Assembly: GCA_027563935.2 (NCBI GenBank)
Contig: CM050453.2
Location: forward strand, 64,898,018-64,962,017
Origin: Costus lasius
Taxonomy: Eukaryota > Streptophyta > Magnoliopsida > Zingiberales > Costaceae
DNA: 64,000 nt
Reading direction: 5' to 3'
The notes under the pieces are model-generated. The model ran no database searches. It was not told the DNA's origin and saw nothing but the letters and a program-made list of their open reading frames with translations. Positions 44,301 to 54,473 of the stretch are shown here, piece by piece. Each line of letters begins with the position of its first letter. Position 1 is the first letter of the stretch. A program made the position numbers and the translations under genes.

Positions 44301-45259
44301 GAAACGATATTCCTGAACTGCATGCTGTTAAGGCATGGTTAGGAAAATGTTTCCAGATGAAAGATCTAGGAGAAGCAGCCTATGTATTAGGTGTGAAGAT
44401 CTACCGGGATAGATCTAAGAGGCTTCTCGGGCTGTGCCAGAGTACCTACATCGATAAGGTCCTGGAGAGATTCCATTTAGAGAATTCTAAACGTGGATAT
44501 CTTCCAGTCAGACATGGTCTGAATCTTTCGAAGAGTCAGTGTCCACAAACACAGACTGAGAAAGATGAAATGGACAATACGCCTTATGCTTCGGCTATTG
44601 GGTCCATAATGTATGCGATGTTGTGTACTCGCCCAGATGTCGCTTACGGGTTAAGCGTGACCAGTCGATTCCAAAGTAATCCAGGTTTGGCGCACTGGAT
44701 TGCGGTCAAGAACATTTTAAAATATCTGCGGAGGACCAAAGATATGTTCTTGATATATGGTGGTCAGGAAGAACTCAGTATAGAGGGATATACTGACGCT
44801 TCGTTCCAGTCAGACCAGGATGATTTCCGATCGCAATCAGGCTATGTTTTTAGCTTGAATGGTGGAGCAGTGGTGTGGAAAAGCTTCAAACAGTCTACTG
44901 TTGCTGATTCCACAACAGAAGCCGAGTATGTTGCAGCCTCGGAAGCATCCAAGGAGGCAGTGTGGATTCGTAAGTTCGTGAGAGAACTTGGTGTCATTCC
45001 TTCGAGTGCAGATCCTTTGGTTATCTTCTGTGATAACACTGGAGCTATAGCACAAGCAAAGGAACCTCGGTCGCACCAGAAGTCCAAGCACATACAGAGA
45101 CGGTTTCACTTGATCCGGGAGATCATTGATCGTGGCGAGATCAAGATTTGCAAGGTTCATACAGATGACAATCTGGCAGACCCGCTTACCAAGCCTCTGG
45201 CGCAGCAGAAGCATGAGAAGCACTGTAATAATATGGGTTTGAGATTTCTCAACCATTAG
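41375..45259 (+). CDS. Copia gag-pol polyprotein, intact (1294 aa)
   Basis: One open frame encoding the whole element proteome. Residues about 1-230 are Gag (MSFNVRSLLEREKF at the start), with a CCHC knuckle at about 240-253 (CFHCGQLGHWKKDC). Protease shows WVLDTACG with its Asp near 287. The pre-integrase zinc region (WHSRLGHINEKR) is near 418-470. Integrase has Asp near 482 (SDVCGPF), Asp near 545 (SDRGGEY) and Glu near 581 (NGVSERRNRT), giving a D,D35E spacing. RT begins near 800 and carries YVDD near 968-971. RNase H ends the protein (FCDNTGAIAQAKE, DNLADPLTKPL). Length fits the family (about 1300). Gag, enzymes and cDNA act in cytoplasmic particles; integrase then works in the nucleus. 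All visible catalytic residues are present. The start is the ATG aligned in all four copies. Confidence 0.97.
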   Translation: MSFNVRSLLEREKFAGPNFSDWFGHLKIVLKAERKLYVLETAIPPQPAPNAARAVREAYEKHVNDSIDVACLMLASMTPPLQRQHEDMSAIEIIANLKMLYAAQARTERYNLTKLFFQSKLAEGSPVGAHVLKMIGHKEALDKLGHTINQELAVDIILQSLPPSFDAFIINYNMNKIDCTPAELLNMLLTTEETLKGKPSTSVLIVPSRNKKKGKKGKAPVKNYSKALKQKVKRSKDNRCFHCGQLGHWKKDCKALQGDKRGSIASGSGIYVTEVMLSSSTISWVLDTACGVHICSNVQELKRRRQVGQHEVDLRVGNGARVAAVAVGDYFITLPSGIVLELNNCYFVPSITKNIISIPALVRKGFAFECKISKCVLTYDNIVYATGSINNGLYMLDMENSIQNIDNKKAKYADDSTLLWHSRLGHINEKRIKRLHNHGLLGSFSYEEIDTCKACLMGKMTKSPFLHKGQRASGLLDLIHSDVCGPFSKQARGGYQYFITFTDDFSRYGYVYLMRHKNESFDKFKEFKNEVQNQLGRNIKALRSDRGGEYLSHAFTDYLKECGIISQLTPPGTPQWNGVSERRNRTLLDMVRSMMSQATLPYSFWGFALETAAKVLNRVPSKAVSKTPYELWNGKQPSLTFIKIWGCEAYVKKLASGKLESRSDKCIFVGYPKETKGYYFFDPKENKVFVARTAIFLEKEFLLQEASGREIKLDENPEEGQSSQAQLDEPEPVDQVIEQPKAQISREPRRSGRIRRQPERYDGVYIIDNDEPLTYADAVSGPESARWLEAMRAEMDSMSDNQVWDLVDPPPGVIPIGCKWIFKKKIDMDGNVVTYKGRLVAKGFKQIYGLDYDETFSPVAMFKSIRILFAIAAYYDYEIWQMDVKTAFLNGNLDEDVYMTQPEGFTSPSDRHKICKLKKSIYGLKQASRSWNIRFDESISEFGFIKNEDDPCVYKRFSGSVITFLILYVDDILIIGNDIPELHAVKAWLGKCFQMKDLGEAAYVLGVKIYRDRSKRLLGLCQSTYIDKVLERFHLENSKRGYLPVRHGLNLSKSQCPQTQTEKDEMDNTPYASAIGSIMYAMLCTRPDVAYGLSVTSRFQSNPGLAHWIAVKNILKYLRRTKDMFLIYGGQEELSIEGYTDASFQSDQDDFRSQSGYVFSLNGGAVVWKSFKQSTVADSTTEAEYVAASEASKEAVWIRKFVRELGVIPSSADPLVIFCDNTGAIAQAKEPRSHQKSKHIQRRFHLIREIIDRGEIKICKVHTDDNLADPLTKPLAQQKHEKHCNNMGLRFLNH

Positions 45260-45270
45260 ATTAAGTGCAA

Positions 45271-45279
45271 GTGGGAGAT
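45271..45279 (+). other. C polypurine tract
   Basis: GTGGGAGAT immediately before the 3' LTR at 45280; primer for plus-strand DNA synthesis. The complement of the same tract lies at 16214-16222 (A), 26325-26333 (B) and 48777-48785 (D). Confidence 0.85.
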
Positions 45280-46985
45280 TGTTGGAGTATGCCCTTAAGG
45301 CTAATGTTTGAGGCCTTTGGGATTGTAATAGTATCATGTAATAAACTCTTATGTTTATAAAAGGCATGGTTATTATTCAGCTTGTTACCTTGTCTGCTGT
45401 AATAAGTGTACTTCTGAATAATGTCTCAAAGCTGTTCAGCTAGGCTGACAGGCTATAAGTCCTTAGTCGAGATATCTTGGAGAACATGAGACAGCCTTGA
45501 TATGATAGAGACTAATATGAGTGCTAATCTTATAGGATGCTTCGAGCATGGAATAAGATGTAGACTCATGGGTACATTGGATGTACTGGACAGACCCTAC
45601 TGGGATATTCCATTGCTTGTCACAATGTGAATGATCCTTGTAAGCAACAAGTGGCACATGTCCTCTGACTTGAGATCACTTGTGTTTCTAAATGAGGATT
45701 GTCATTGTCTTGAGCTAGTTCAATATCATTTGAGATATAATGATTATAGACTATCTTGGATGGTGAGCTTGAATCAGGTTAGGGCACTTGTGATAGATAA
45801 AGGATTGCCGTCTCCTTGTTTAAGGAGTGTGATGTTCTATAGGGCCACACTATATGAGATGATTGAGGAAGTGTATGGCCATACCCAGATGACTATGTTC
45901 ATCTGATCTAATCATGCTCATCGTATTGGAGTTACAAGCTTGACATGCTTGTCCAATAAGAACATCCAGTGGCAAAGGACACATGTATGCCTTGTGAATT
46001 GAGTCACACTTGTGCTGTGTTTTGGGTGCAGTCTTGGAAGACTCTTTCCTTTATATCGGGAGACAGTGATGTGTTGCTAGATACCCCTCACTGATCGTGA
46101 TAACGTAAGTTATCGTTACCGACATTTAAAGGAAACCCTCAGGGTCGCACAATTTGGTGATATGGCTTCCTTAAGTCAGATCGTGTGGACTGAATTGTTT
46201 TGGTTCAGTTTAAAGAGATTTAATCTCTGATTGTAAGTGAGATCTGGTCTGATCATGTTTGATTGATTAGAGCTTTAGATCGGTAAGCTTCGATCGAGAG
46301 AGATGATGCTAGATCGGTGCGATCAGAAGCGTCAGATGATGAAGGGTCAGATCTAGGACCTTGTGGTCTAATTTGGTCTAGACTTAATTCTGGGCTGATT
46401 TGGTTTCGAAATTGAACCAATGAAATTGAACCGGCTCATGGGTTGAGCGCTTGGTTCAAGAGGGAGAAGAGGTTGCGTTTGGTTCATGGAAACATGAACC
46501 ATGAACGCCAACTCTTAATCGTTGCCATTTATGGAAAGTTCCATAAGCTAAACGCATATGCGTTCATGGCTTGATTACTCTCTAATGCTTTCGGTTTTGC
46601 TCTTTGGGCGTGGAGAAAACGGCTTGTTCTTGGAGAAGGCGTTGTTCTTGCGAAAAGAAAAAAAGAGCTCTCGAAAAGAAGGCAGCCCTTTTCATCTAAT
46701 CTCCTACACACGGTTGAAAGAGCTTGCCAATCTTGCTAGCACAAGACTTGCGCAAGGAGGAAGCTTTCATCCCTTGTGTGTGATTTCTTTGGAGAAGATC
46801 CCTTCGGTCTTTCTTCTTCCAAGCCGCACCATCTACATGGCTATGGTATGATCTTGTTCTTATCAATCTTTGATAGTTGAACAATTGGCATGCAAACGAT
46901 TTTAAAACCCTTGCTTCCGCTTGCATCATTTTTCATTAGCGCCATGCTTAGGGTTTTTGCCCCCTTTATCTTTGGGGTTCCTTCA
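45280..46985 (+). repeat. C 3' LTR
   Basis: Same 1706-bp length as the 5' LTR and identical wherever compared. Followed by the duplicated target GGCGA and then by the second segment of solo LTR E. Confidence 0.97.
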
Positions 46986-46990
46986 GGCGA

Positions 46991-47097
46991 AACCCTATCT
47001 CATAGGCGCATATGGGAATGAAGGCAGCGGAAAGGGGGTTTCTAGATCTTGCATGCTGTATGATTAACAAAAATGACCCAATTGCATATAGAGAAGG
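46991..47097 (-). repeat. Solo LTR E, segment 2 of 3
   Basis: 107 bp of E between the C and D insertions, starting AACCCTATCTCATAGGCGCA and ending in GAAGG, the target duplicated by D. Confidence 0.9.
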
Positions 47098-48776
47098 TGA
47101 AGGGAACCCCTAACTAAGGGGTAGAAACCCTAATGGTGGCGCAACAAAATTTTGCATGGGATATTAGGATTTCAAAGGATCTATATATGTCATATAACTA
47201 GCTTTCGAATATTTGAATAGATGAAGATAAACTCATACCATTGCCATCGGTTTGATGAAGCTTTGGAAGGAAAGACGCAAGCGAGCCTTCTCCTAAGTTT
47301 CACACACAAGATGATCAATGCGCCTACCCTTAGTGCTCCTTGTGCTAGCAAGGTTCCTTGGAGTCCTTGATCGAGTGAAAAGGGATGGAGATGTGTTTAT
47401 CTCTTTTGGCCAAAAACCTCCTCTATCTTCCAAGCGTCGCCACACACAACGAGTGTCGAGAGAGAGGTCGCTTGAGAGGCGAGAATAGCAAGAGCTATTC
47501 GAACGTGAGCGTTATCACCAAGTGGAGATCGTGGTTACTAAAAATAGCCACACCACTCGCTCCAATGTTCACGCCAAGTGAACAAGTCGCCAAGCCTTGA
47601 ACCATGCGCTCATTTCATGAGCCGGTTCACATTGGTTCGGTTTAAGAACCAATCAAGCCAATGATCTAGTCTAGATCTCAAATAAACCCTAAGGCTCCAG
47701 ATCTGACCGTTAATCTCTTGATGCTTCTGATCTGCCCGATCTAGCAATCATTCTCTCGATCGAAGCTTACCGATCTCAAGCCCTAATCAATCAAACATGA
47801 TCAGACTAGATCTCACTTACAATCAGAGATTAAATCCCTTTAAACTGAACCCAAACAATTCAGTCCACACGATCTGACTGAAGTAAGCCATATCATCAAA
47901 TTGTGCGACCCTAAGGGTTTCCTTTAAATGTCGGTAACGATAATTCACATTATCACGATCAGTGAGGGGTATCTAGCAACACATCACTGTCTCCCGATAT
48001 AAAGGAAAGAGTCTTCCAAGACTACACCCAAACCATAGCACAAGTGTGAATCAATTCACAAGGCATGCATATTTCCTTTGCCACTGGATGTTCTTATTGG
48101 ACAAGCGTGTCAAGCTTGTAGCTCCAATATGATGAGCATGATTAGATCAGATGAACACTGTCACCTGGGTATGGCCATACTCTTTTTCTCAATCATCTCA
48201 TCCAGGGGGCCCCTTTAGAACATCACACTCCTTGAACAAGGAGACGGCAATCCTATGTCTATCACTAGTGCCCTAACCTGATTCAAGCTCACCATCCAAG
48301 ATAGTCTATAATCATTATGTTTCAAATGATATTGAACTATCTCAAAACAATGACAATCATCATTTAGAAAACACAAGTGATCTCAAGTCAGAGGAAATGT
48401 GCCACTTGTCATATTCAAGGAATATTCACATTGTGACAAACAATTGAATAACCTAGTAGGGTCTGTCCAGCACATCCAATGTACCCATGAGTCTACATCT
48501 TATTCCATGCTCGAAGCATCCTATAAGATTAGAACACATATTAGTCTTAACCATATCAAGGCTGTCTCATGTTCACCAAGATATATCGACTAAGGACATA
48601 ACAGCATGTCAGCCCAGCTGAACAGCTTTGAGACATTATTCAGAAGAACATATATTGCAGCAGACAATGTAAACAACTGAATAATAACCATGCCTTTATA
48701 AACATAACAGTTTATTACATGATACAGATACATTCCCACAGGCCCCAAACATTAGCCTTAAGGGCATACCCCAACA
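47098..48776 (-). repeat. D 3' LTR
   Basis: Starts TGAAGGGAACCCCTAACTAA in plus orientation, a U5 end unlike those of A, B and C, and ends GCATACCCCAACA. Minus-strand TATAAAGG at 48693-48700. Confidence 0.96.
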
Positions 48777-48796
48777 ATCTCCCACTTGCACTTAAT

Positions 48797-51700
48797 CTAA
48801 TGGTTGAGAAATCTCAAACCCATATTATTACAGTGCTTCTCATGCTTCTGCTGCGCCAGAGGCTTGGTAAGCGGGTCTGCCAGATTGTCATCTGTATGAA
48901 CCTTGCAGATTTTGATCTCGCCACGATCTATGATCTCCCGGATCAAGTGAAAACGTCTCTGTATGTGCTTGGACTTCTGGTGCGACCGTGGTTCCTTTGC
49001 TTGTGCGATTGCTCCAGTGTTATCACAGAAGATAACCAAAGGATCGACACTCGAAGGAACGACACCAAGTTCTCTCACGAACTTACGAATCCACACTGCC
49101 TCCTTGGATGCTTCCGAGGCTGCAACATACTCGGCTTCTGTTGTGGAATCAGCAACAGTAGACTGTTTGAAACTCTTCCACACCACTGCTCCACCATTCA
49201 AGCTAAAAACATAGCCTGATTGCGATCGGAAATCATCCTGGTCCGACTGGAACGAAGCATCAGTATATCCCTCTATACTGAGTTCTTCCTGACCACCATA
49301 TATCAAGAACATATCTTTGGTCCTCCGCAGATATTTTAAGATGTTCTTGACTGCAATCCAGTGCGCCACACCTGGATTACTTTGGAACCGACTGGTCACG
49401 CTTAACCCGTAAGCGACATCTGGGCGAGTACACAACATCGCATACATAATGGACCCAATAGCCGAAGCATAAGGCGTATTGTCCATTTCATCTTTCTCAG
49501 TCTGTGTTTGTGGACACTGACTCTTCGAAAGATTCAGACCATGTCTGACTGGAAGATATCCTCTTTTAGAATTCTCTAAATGAAATCTTTCCAGGACTTT
49601 ATCGATGTACGTACTCTGGCACAGCCCGAGAAGCCTCTTAGATCTATCCCTGTAGATCTTCACACCTAATACATAGGCTGCTTCTCCTAAATCTTTCATC
49701 TGGAAACATTTTCCTAACCATGCTTTAACAGCATGCAGTTCAGGAATATCGTTTCCAATGATCAAGATATCATCGACGTAGAGGACTAGGAAAGTAATCA
49801 CGCTCCCACTAAACCTCTTATATACACACGGGTCATCCTCGTTCTTGATGAAACCAAACTCAGAGATTGATTCATCAAAACGAATATTCCAGCTTCTTGA
49901 TGCTTGTTTAAGTCCATAAATAGACTTCTTTAACTTGCATATTTTATGACGATCTGATGGATTAGTGAAACCCTCAGGTTGTGTCATATACACATCCTCA
50001 TCCAGATTTCCATTAAGGAAAGCTGTCTTCACATCCATCTGCCAGATCTCATAATCGTAATATGCTGCTATCGCGAAAAGAATCCGAATAGACTTGAACA
50101 TGGCTACAGGTGAGAAAGTTTCATCATAATCTATCCCGTAGATTTGTTTGAAACCTTTCGCAACTAGCCTGCCTTTATAGGTAACTACGTTACCATCCAT
50201 GTCAATCTTCTTCTTGAAGATCCATTTACAGCCTATAGGGATTACTCCCGGAGGCGGATCAACCAAATCCCAGACTTGGTTATCTGACATGGAGTCCATC
50301 TCGGCTCGCATAGCATCAAGCCATCTAGCTGACTCCGGTCCACTGACTGCATCCGCATAAGTGAGGGGTTCATCATTATCAATGATGTAGACTCCGTCAT
50401 AGCGCTCAGGCTGTCGACGGATCCTTCCCGATCTTCGCGGTTCCCGTGATATTTGAGCCTCAGGTTGTTCAGTAACCTGATCTACCGGCTCAGGCTCATC
50501 CAACTGTGCTTGACTACTTTGTCCTTCCTCTGGATTCTCATCCAGCTTTATTTCTCTCCCACTGGCCTCTTGCAGAAGAAACTCCTTCTCAAGAAAGATG
50601 GCCGTCCGAGCAACAAATACTTTGTTCTCTTTGGGATCGTAGAAATAATAACCCTTAGTTTCCTTAGGGTAACCGACAAAGATACATTTCTCAGGTCTGC
50701 TCTCTAGTTTCCCAGAGGCGAGCTTTTTAACATAAGCCTCGCAACCCCAGATTCTGATAAATGTCAAGCTTGGCTGTTTCCCATACCATAACTCATATGG
50801 CGTCTTTGAAACGGCCTTGGATGGCACTCGGTTTAGTACCTTTGCAGCTGTTTCCAGTGCAAATCCCCAAAAGGAATATGGAAGAGTAGCCTGACTCATC
50901 ATAGAACGAACCATATCAAGTAACGTTCTATTTCTCCTCTCGGACACACCATTCCATTGTGGTGTTCCTGGCGGAGTGAGCTGTGAGATAATCCCACACT
51001 CCTTCAGATAGTCAGTAAACGCATGACTCAAGTATTCTCCACCTCGATCAGAACGAAGTGCCTTGATATTTCGGCCTAGCTGATTCTGTACTTCATTTTT
51101 GAACTCTTTGAACTTGTCAAAAGATTCACTCTTATGTCTCATAAGATAGACATAACCATATCTACTGAAATCATCAGTAAAGGTAATGAAGTACTGATAG
51201 CCACCTCTGGCATGTTTACTAAATGGCCCACACACATCACTGTGTATAAGGTCAAGTAAACCTGAAGCCCTTTGACCTTTGTGAGGAAAAGGTGACTTCG
51301 TCATTTTACCCATCAAACAAGCTTTGCATGTATCAATCTCCTCATAGGAGAATGATCCCAGCAGTCCATGATCATGCAACCGCTTAATGCGCTTCTTGTT
51401 AATATGGCCTAAACGACTATGCCATAGCAAGGTGCTGTCATCAGCATACTTGGCTTTCTTAATATCAATTTGCTGTATCGAACATTCCATGTCCAACATG
51501 AATGACCCATTGCTAATTGAACCAGTTGCATAAACAATATTATCAAAAGACAAAATACACTTTGAAATATTGCATTCAAAGGAAAATCCCTTCCTGACAA
51601 GAGCAGGAATGGAGATAATATTTTTAGTAATACTGGGAACAAAATAACAACTGTTTAGTTCCAATACAAGTCCAGATGGTAAAGAAATGAAGTAGTCTCC

Positions 51701-52678
51701 TACAGCAACAGCAGCAACCCGTGCCCCGTTTCCAACTCGTAGGTCCACCTCATGCTGTCCCACCTGCCTTCTTCTCTTGAGTTCCTGTACATTTGAACAA
51801 ATGTGAACTCCACATGCAGTGTCCAACACCCATGATATAGAAGAAGAAAACATGACCTCAGTCACGAATATACCTGAGCCAGAAGCGAAGCTTCCCCTCT
51901 TATCTCCTTGGAGCGCTTTACAGTCCTTTTTCCAGTGACCCAGCTGGCCACAGTGGAAACACCTGTATTCCTTAGACCGCTTCACCTTCTGCTTCAAAGC
52001 CTTGCTGTAATTCTTGACAGGGGCCTTGCCCTTCTTCCCCTTCTTCTTGTTCCTGGAAGGAACCATTAAGACAGAGGTCGAAGGCTTTCCCTTCAGAGTC
52101 TCCTCAGTAGTGAGGAGCATATTCAGCAGCTCTGCCGGAGTACAATCGATTTTGTTCATATTAAAGTTAATAATGAACGCGTCGAATGAAGGCGGGAGAG
52201 ACTGTAGAATAATATCCACAGCAAGCTCCTGGTTGATGGTATGCCCCAGTTTCTCTAGAGCCTCCTTGTGCCCAATCATCTTGAGCACGTGAGCTCCCAC
52301 TGGGCTCCCTTCAGCCAGTTTGCTCTGAAAGAAGAGCTTCGTCAAATTGTAGCGCTCTGTCCTCGCCTGTGCAGCATACAGCATCTTGAGGTTTGCTATC
52401 ATGTCTATAGCAGACATATCCTCATGCTGACGCTGCAGCGGTGGCGTCATAGACGCTAGCATCAGGCAAGCGACATCAATGCTATCATTGACGTGCTTTT
52501 CATAGGCTTCCCGAACCGCCCTTGCGGCGTTCGGAGCGGGCTGCGGCGGTATCGCCGTCTCGAGGACATACAGTTTCCTCTCTGCCTTAAGAACGATCTT
52601 AAGGTGTCCAAACCAGTCAGAGAAGTTCGGCCCACCAAACTTCTCCCTTTCCAGTAGGGATCGCACATTGAAGTTCAT
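48797..52678 (-). CDS. Copia gag-pol polyprotein, intact (1293 aa)
   Basis: Uninterrupted frame from ATG 52678 (MNFNVRSLLEREKFGGPNF). Domain order as in C: Gag, CCHC knuckle (CFHCGQLGHWKKDC), protease (WVLDTACG), pre-integrase zinc region, integrase triad (SDVCGPF, SDRGGEY, NGVSERRNRT), RT with YVDD, RNase H ending in LRFLNH. One Ser codon fewer than C in the run before the protease (FSSSISW) accounts for the one-residue difference. From about residue 410 to near the end it is nearly identical to B, while the first 400 residues and the LTRs are clearly different, so the gene looks mosaic. Transcription should start in the right LTR. It is a plausible source of active proteins. Confidence 0.97.
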   Translation of the reverse strand: MNFNVRSLLEREKFGGPNFSDWFGHLKIVLKAERKLYVLETAIPPQPAPNAARAVREAYEKHVNDSIDVACLMLASMTPPLQRQHEDMSAIDMIANLKMLYAAQARTERYNLTKLFFQSKLAEGSPVGAHVLKMIGHKEALEKLGHTINQELAVDIILQSLPPSFDAFIINFNMNKIDCTPAELLNMLLTTEETLKGKPSTSVLMVPSRNKKKGKKGKAPVKNYSKALKQKVKRSKEYRCFHCGQLGHWKKDCKALQGDKRGSFASGSGIFVTEVMFSSSISWVLDTACGVHICSNVQELKRRRQVGQHEVDLRVGNGARVAAVAVGDYFISLPSGLVLELNSCYFVPSITKNIISIPALVRKGFSFECNISKCILSFDNIVYATGSISNGSFMLDMECSIQQIDIKKAKYADDSTLLWHSRLGHINKKRIKRLHDHGLLGSFSYEEIDTCKACLMGKMTKSPFPHKGQRASGLLDLIHSDVCGPFSKHARGGYQYFITFTDDFSRYGYVYLMRHKSESFDKFKEFKNEVQNQLGRNIKALRSDRGGEYLSHAFTDYLKECGIISQLTPPGTPQWNGVSERRNRTLLDMVRSMMSQATLPYSFWGFALETAAKVLNRVPSKAVSKTPYELWYGKQPSLTFIRIWGCEAYVKKLASGKLESRPEKCIFVGYPKETKGYYFYDPKENKVFVARTAIFLEKEFLLQEASGREIKLDENPEEGQSSQAQLDEPEPVDQVTEQPEAQISREPRRSGRIRRQPERYDGVYIIDNDEPLTYADAVSGPESARWLDAMRAEMDSMSDNQVWDLVDPPPGVIPIGCKWIFKKKIDMDGNVVTYKGRLVAKGFKQIYGIDYDETFSPVAMFKSIRILFAIAAYYDYEIWQMDVKTAFLNGNLDEDVYMTQPEGFTNPSDRHKICKLKKSIYGLKQASRSWNIRFDESISEFGFIKNEDDPCVYKRFSGSVITFLVLYVDDILIIGNDIPELHAVKAWLGKCFQMKDLGEAAYVLGVKIYRDRSKRLLGLCQSTYIDKVLERFHLENSKRGYLPVRHGLNLSKSQCPQTQTEKDEMDNTPYASAIGSIMYAMLCTRPDVAYGLSVTSRFQSNPGVAHWIAVKNILKYLRRTKDMFLIYGGQEELSIEGYTDASFQSDQDDFRSQSGYVFSLNGGAVVWKSFKQSTVADSTTEAEYVAASEASKEAVWIRKFVRELGVVPSSVDPLVIFCDNTGAIAQAKEPRSHQKSKHIQRRFHLIREIIDRGEIKICKVHTDDNLADPLTKPLAQQKHEKHCNNMGLRFLNH

Positions 52679-54473
52679 GGTGTTCGTTGCTGCAGGTATC
52701 TACAACAATGCAAGAACAGCAAGGTCAGTATCAATGTATAAGAATCAATCAGGACTTAAGAAAGATTCCTTTTCTCACTATTTTATCTGACTGAAAAATC
52801 CATTAAACAGTCCGAAAGAGTAGACACTCTTTTAGTGAGATGGGATCCGGATTTCATACTTGGTCTCCGCGTCCCGCTCAGGCGAGATAAGATACACAGA
52901 GAGTACAAGCACTAATCTCCGGTAGGCAGTCCCTGCCGATCGCCAACCCGTACGATTCCCCTTCATCTGGGCAGTCCAGCAGACTGTGCCAACTGAGTTG
53001 GTACAACACAGTCTCTGACCCCACAGATGGCTGCCTCCATGTGCTACCATATGCGCCACATATGTAGCCTACACGGTCAAGCTGACCCGACCTACTCCCT
53101 GGACCACCATGTGCTATGCTGAGCAACGAGAAGGGATAAATCCCTACTCTGTAACACACAGGTGTAATCCCACACCGTCTGAAGATAGATGGACGTGCCC
53201 ACTGAGTGGGTACAACACGGCTCCAACGATAATCAGAACAGTGAGGTTTCGCGTCAGAAGGCTTACGAGCTTGATATTTTAGCGTTGGATTTTAACGGTC
53301 TTTTATCTTCTTCACTATCATACAATTCCTATGGTGATAGCAGAAGATAAATTAAAACATGATGTTCTACTTATATAAGCAATAAAAGAAAGCATGGTTC
53401 TTATGTGGTAAAAGCCCATAGCCCTAGAAGACCTTAACCTAGTTTAAGTCTTCACTTGCTCTTCATGGGTCTTTTGCTGCTCATCTGGCCCATACCAGGG
53501 CCCAAGCGCCAATTGCAGCTCTGGTGCGCCCACCAGGAAAATGCGCCAGGTCCTAGGGTCGAACCCTAGACCTCCCACCTGGTCAAGCCACTGCTGCATG
53601 CGCCTCTGCCAAGTGTGCTCTGTGCTCTTGTCTAATTAAATTACAAATTTAACTATCTAGACAAGATTGACACGCAGGTCAATAACATTTTATAAATTAA
53701 AGCAATGTGATGCGCAGATCACAATAATTAATTTACAACAATTTTAAATCCCAGGCACGCAGGCCCCAGCACAGCACACAATTAATATGGGCAGCCCACA
53801 TAAGACTAAATAGACAAACATATGCATCCAATCAGCAATCATGTGATCCATCATAAAAAATTAAAATTTTTCGAAAAACCCCATGGGATCAATTTTAATT
53901 TTTTCTTATTTGCCCTACAACCTTACAACGGTCCATTACTAGGGATCCACTCAACCTACCTAGTCAGATCCTCTGCCCTTGCATGCACCAAGTCCTAACT
54001 GACTTGAGTCGACCATAAGGTCAACCATGCATGCGCCAGGGCTGAACAACCACACTGAGGTCTGGCAAGCGGGTGTGACCCCGGGCCTAACTCAGGTGCG
54101 TTCATGGGTCGTCTCAATCAGACATCGCTACACGCCTGTCTGCAGTCGACCTGTAGCCACCTCAAGCTTGCGCCAAGGTGCTATCCAGTCGACCCATCAA
54201 GGCTGTCAGATAGTCTGATCAGACTGATTGGATCTGACCTAGGGGGTGATTTCAACCCTAATAACCCGTCTAAGGGTTTATAGCAGGGCCTTAGATCTAA
54301 TGTTAAGCGCGCATGTGATATTTCCTTTTGAGAAAACTTAAGCTACAACATGCGCCAACATAGATGCGCAAAAAGAAAAGCATAAACTAGTTTCGCACAT
54401 ATAAGATCTAAGCATATATGGATTCACAATCAAAGCAATCATATGAACATATAACCCTAGCTCTGATACCAAT
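52679..54473 (-). other. D leader with primer site, stem-loops, box B-like block
   Basis: About 1.8 kb leader. Stem-loop 2 is at 52981-53014 and stem-loop 1 at 53198-53210. A block of about 57 bp at 53541-53597, matching the one in A, carries a box B-like sequence on the minus strand. The primer site TGGTATCAGAGC (minus) is at 54460-54471. Confidence 0.75.
52981..53014 (-). ncRNA. D leader stem-loop 2
   Basis: Outer arms AGACTGTG/CACAGTCT and inner dyad CCAACT-N-AGTTGG, conserved with A, B and C; stem-loop 1 is at 53198-53210. Confidence 0.6.

Larger units (their letters stand above)
37813..46985 (+). mobile_element. Copia element C, complete with intact gag-pol
   Basis: A 9173-bp element on the plus strand with two 1706-bp LTRs (37813-39518 and 45280-46985) in which I see no difference. 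The target duplication is GGCGA (37808-37812 and 46986-46990). Primer site at 39521-39532, polypurine tract GTGGGAGAT at 45271-45279. With one uninterrupted polyprotein and apparently identical LTRs it is the youngest insertion here and a plausible autonomous element. It lies inside solo LTR E, in the opposite orientation. Confidence 0.98.
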
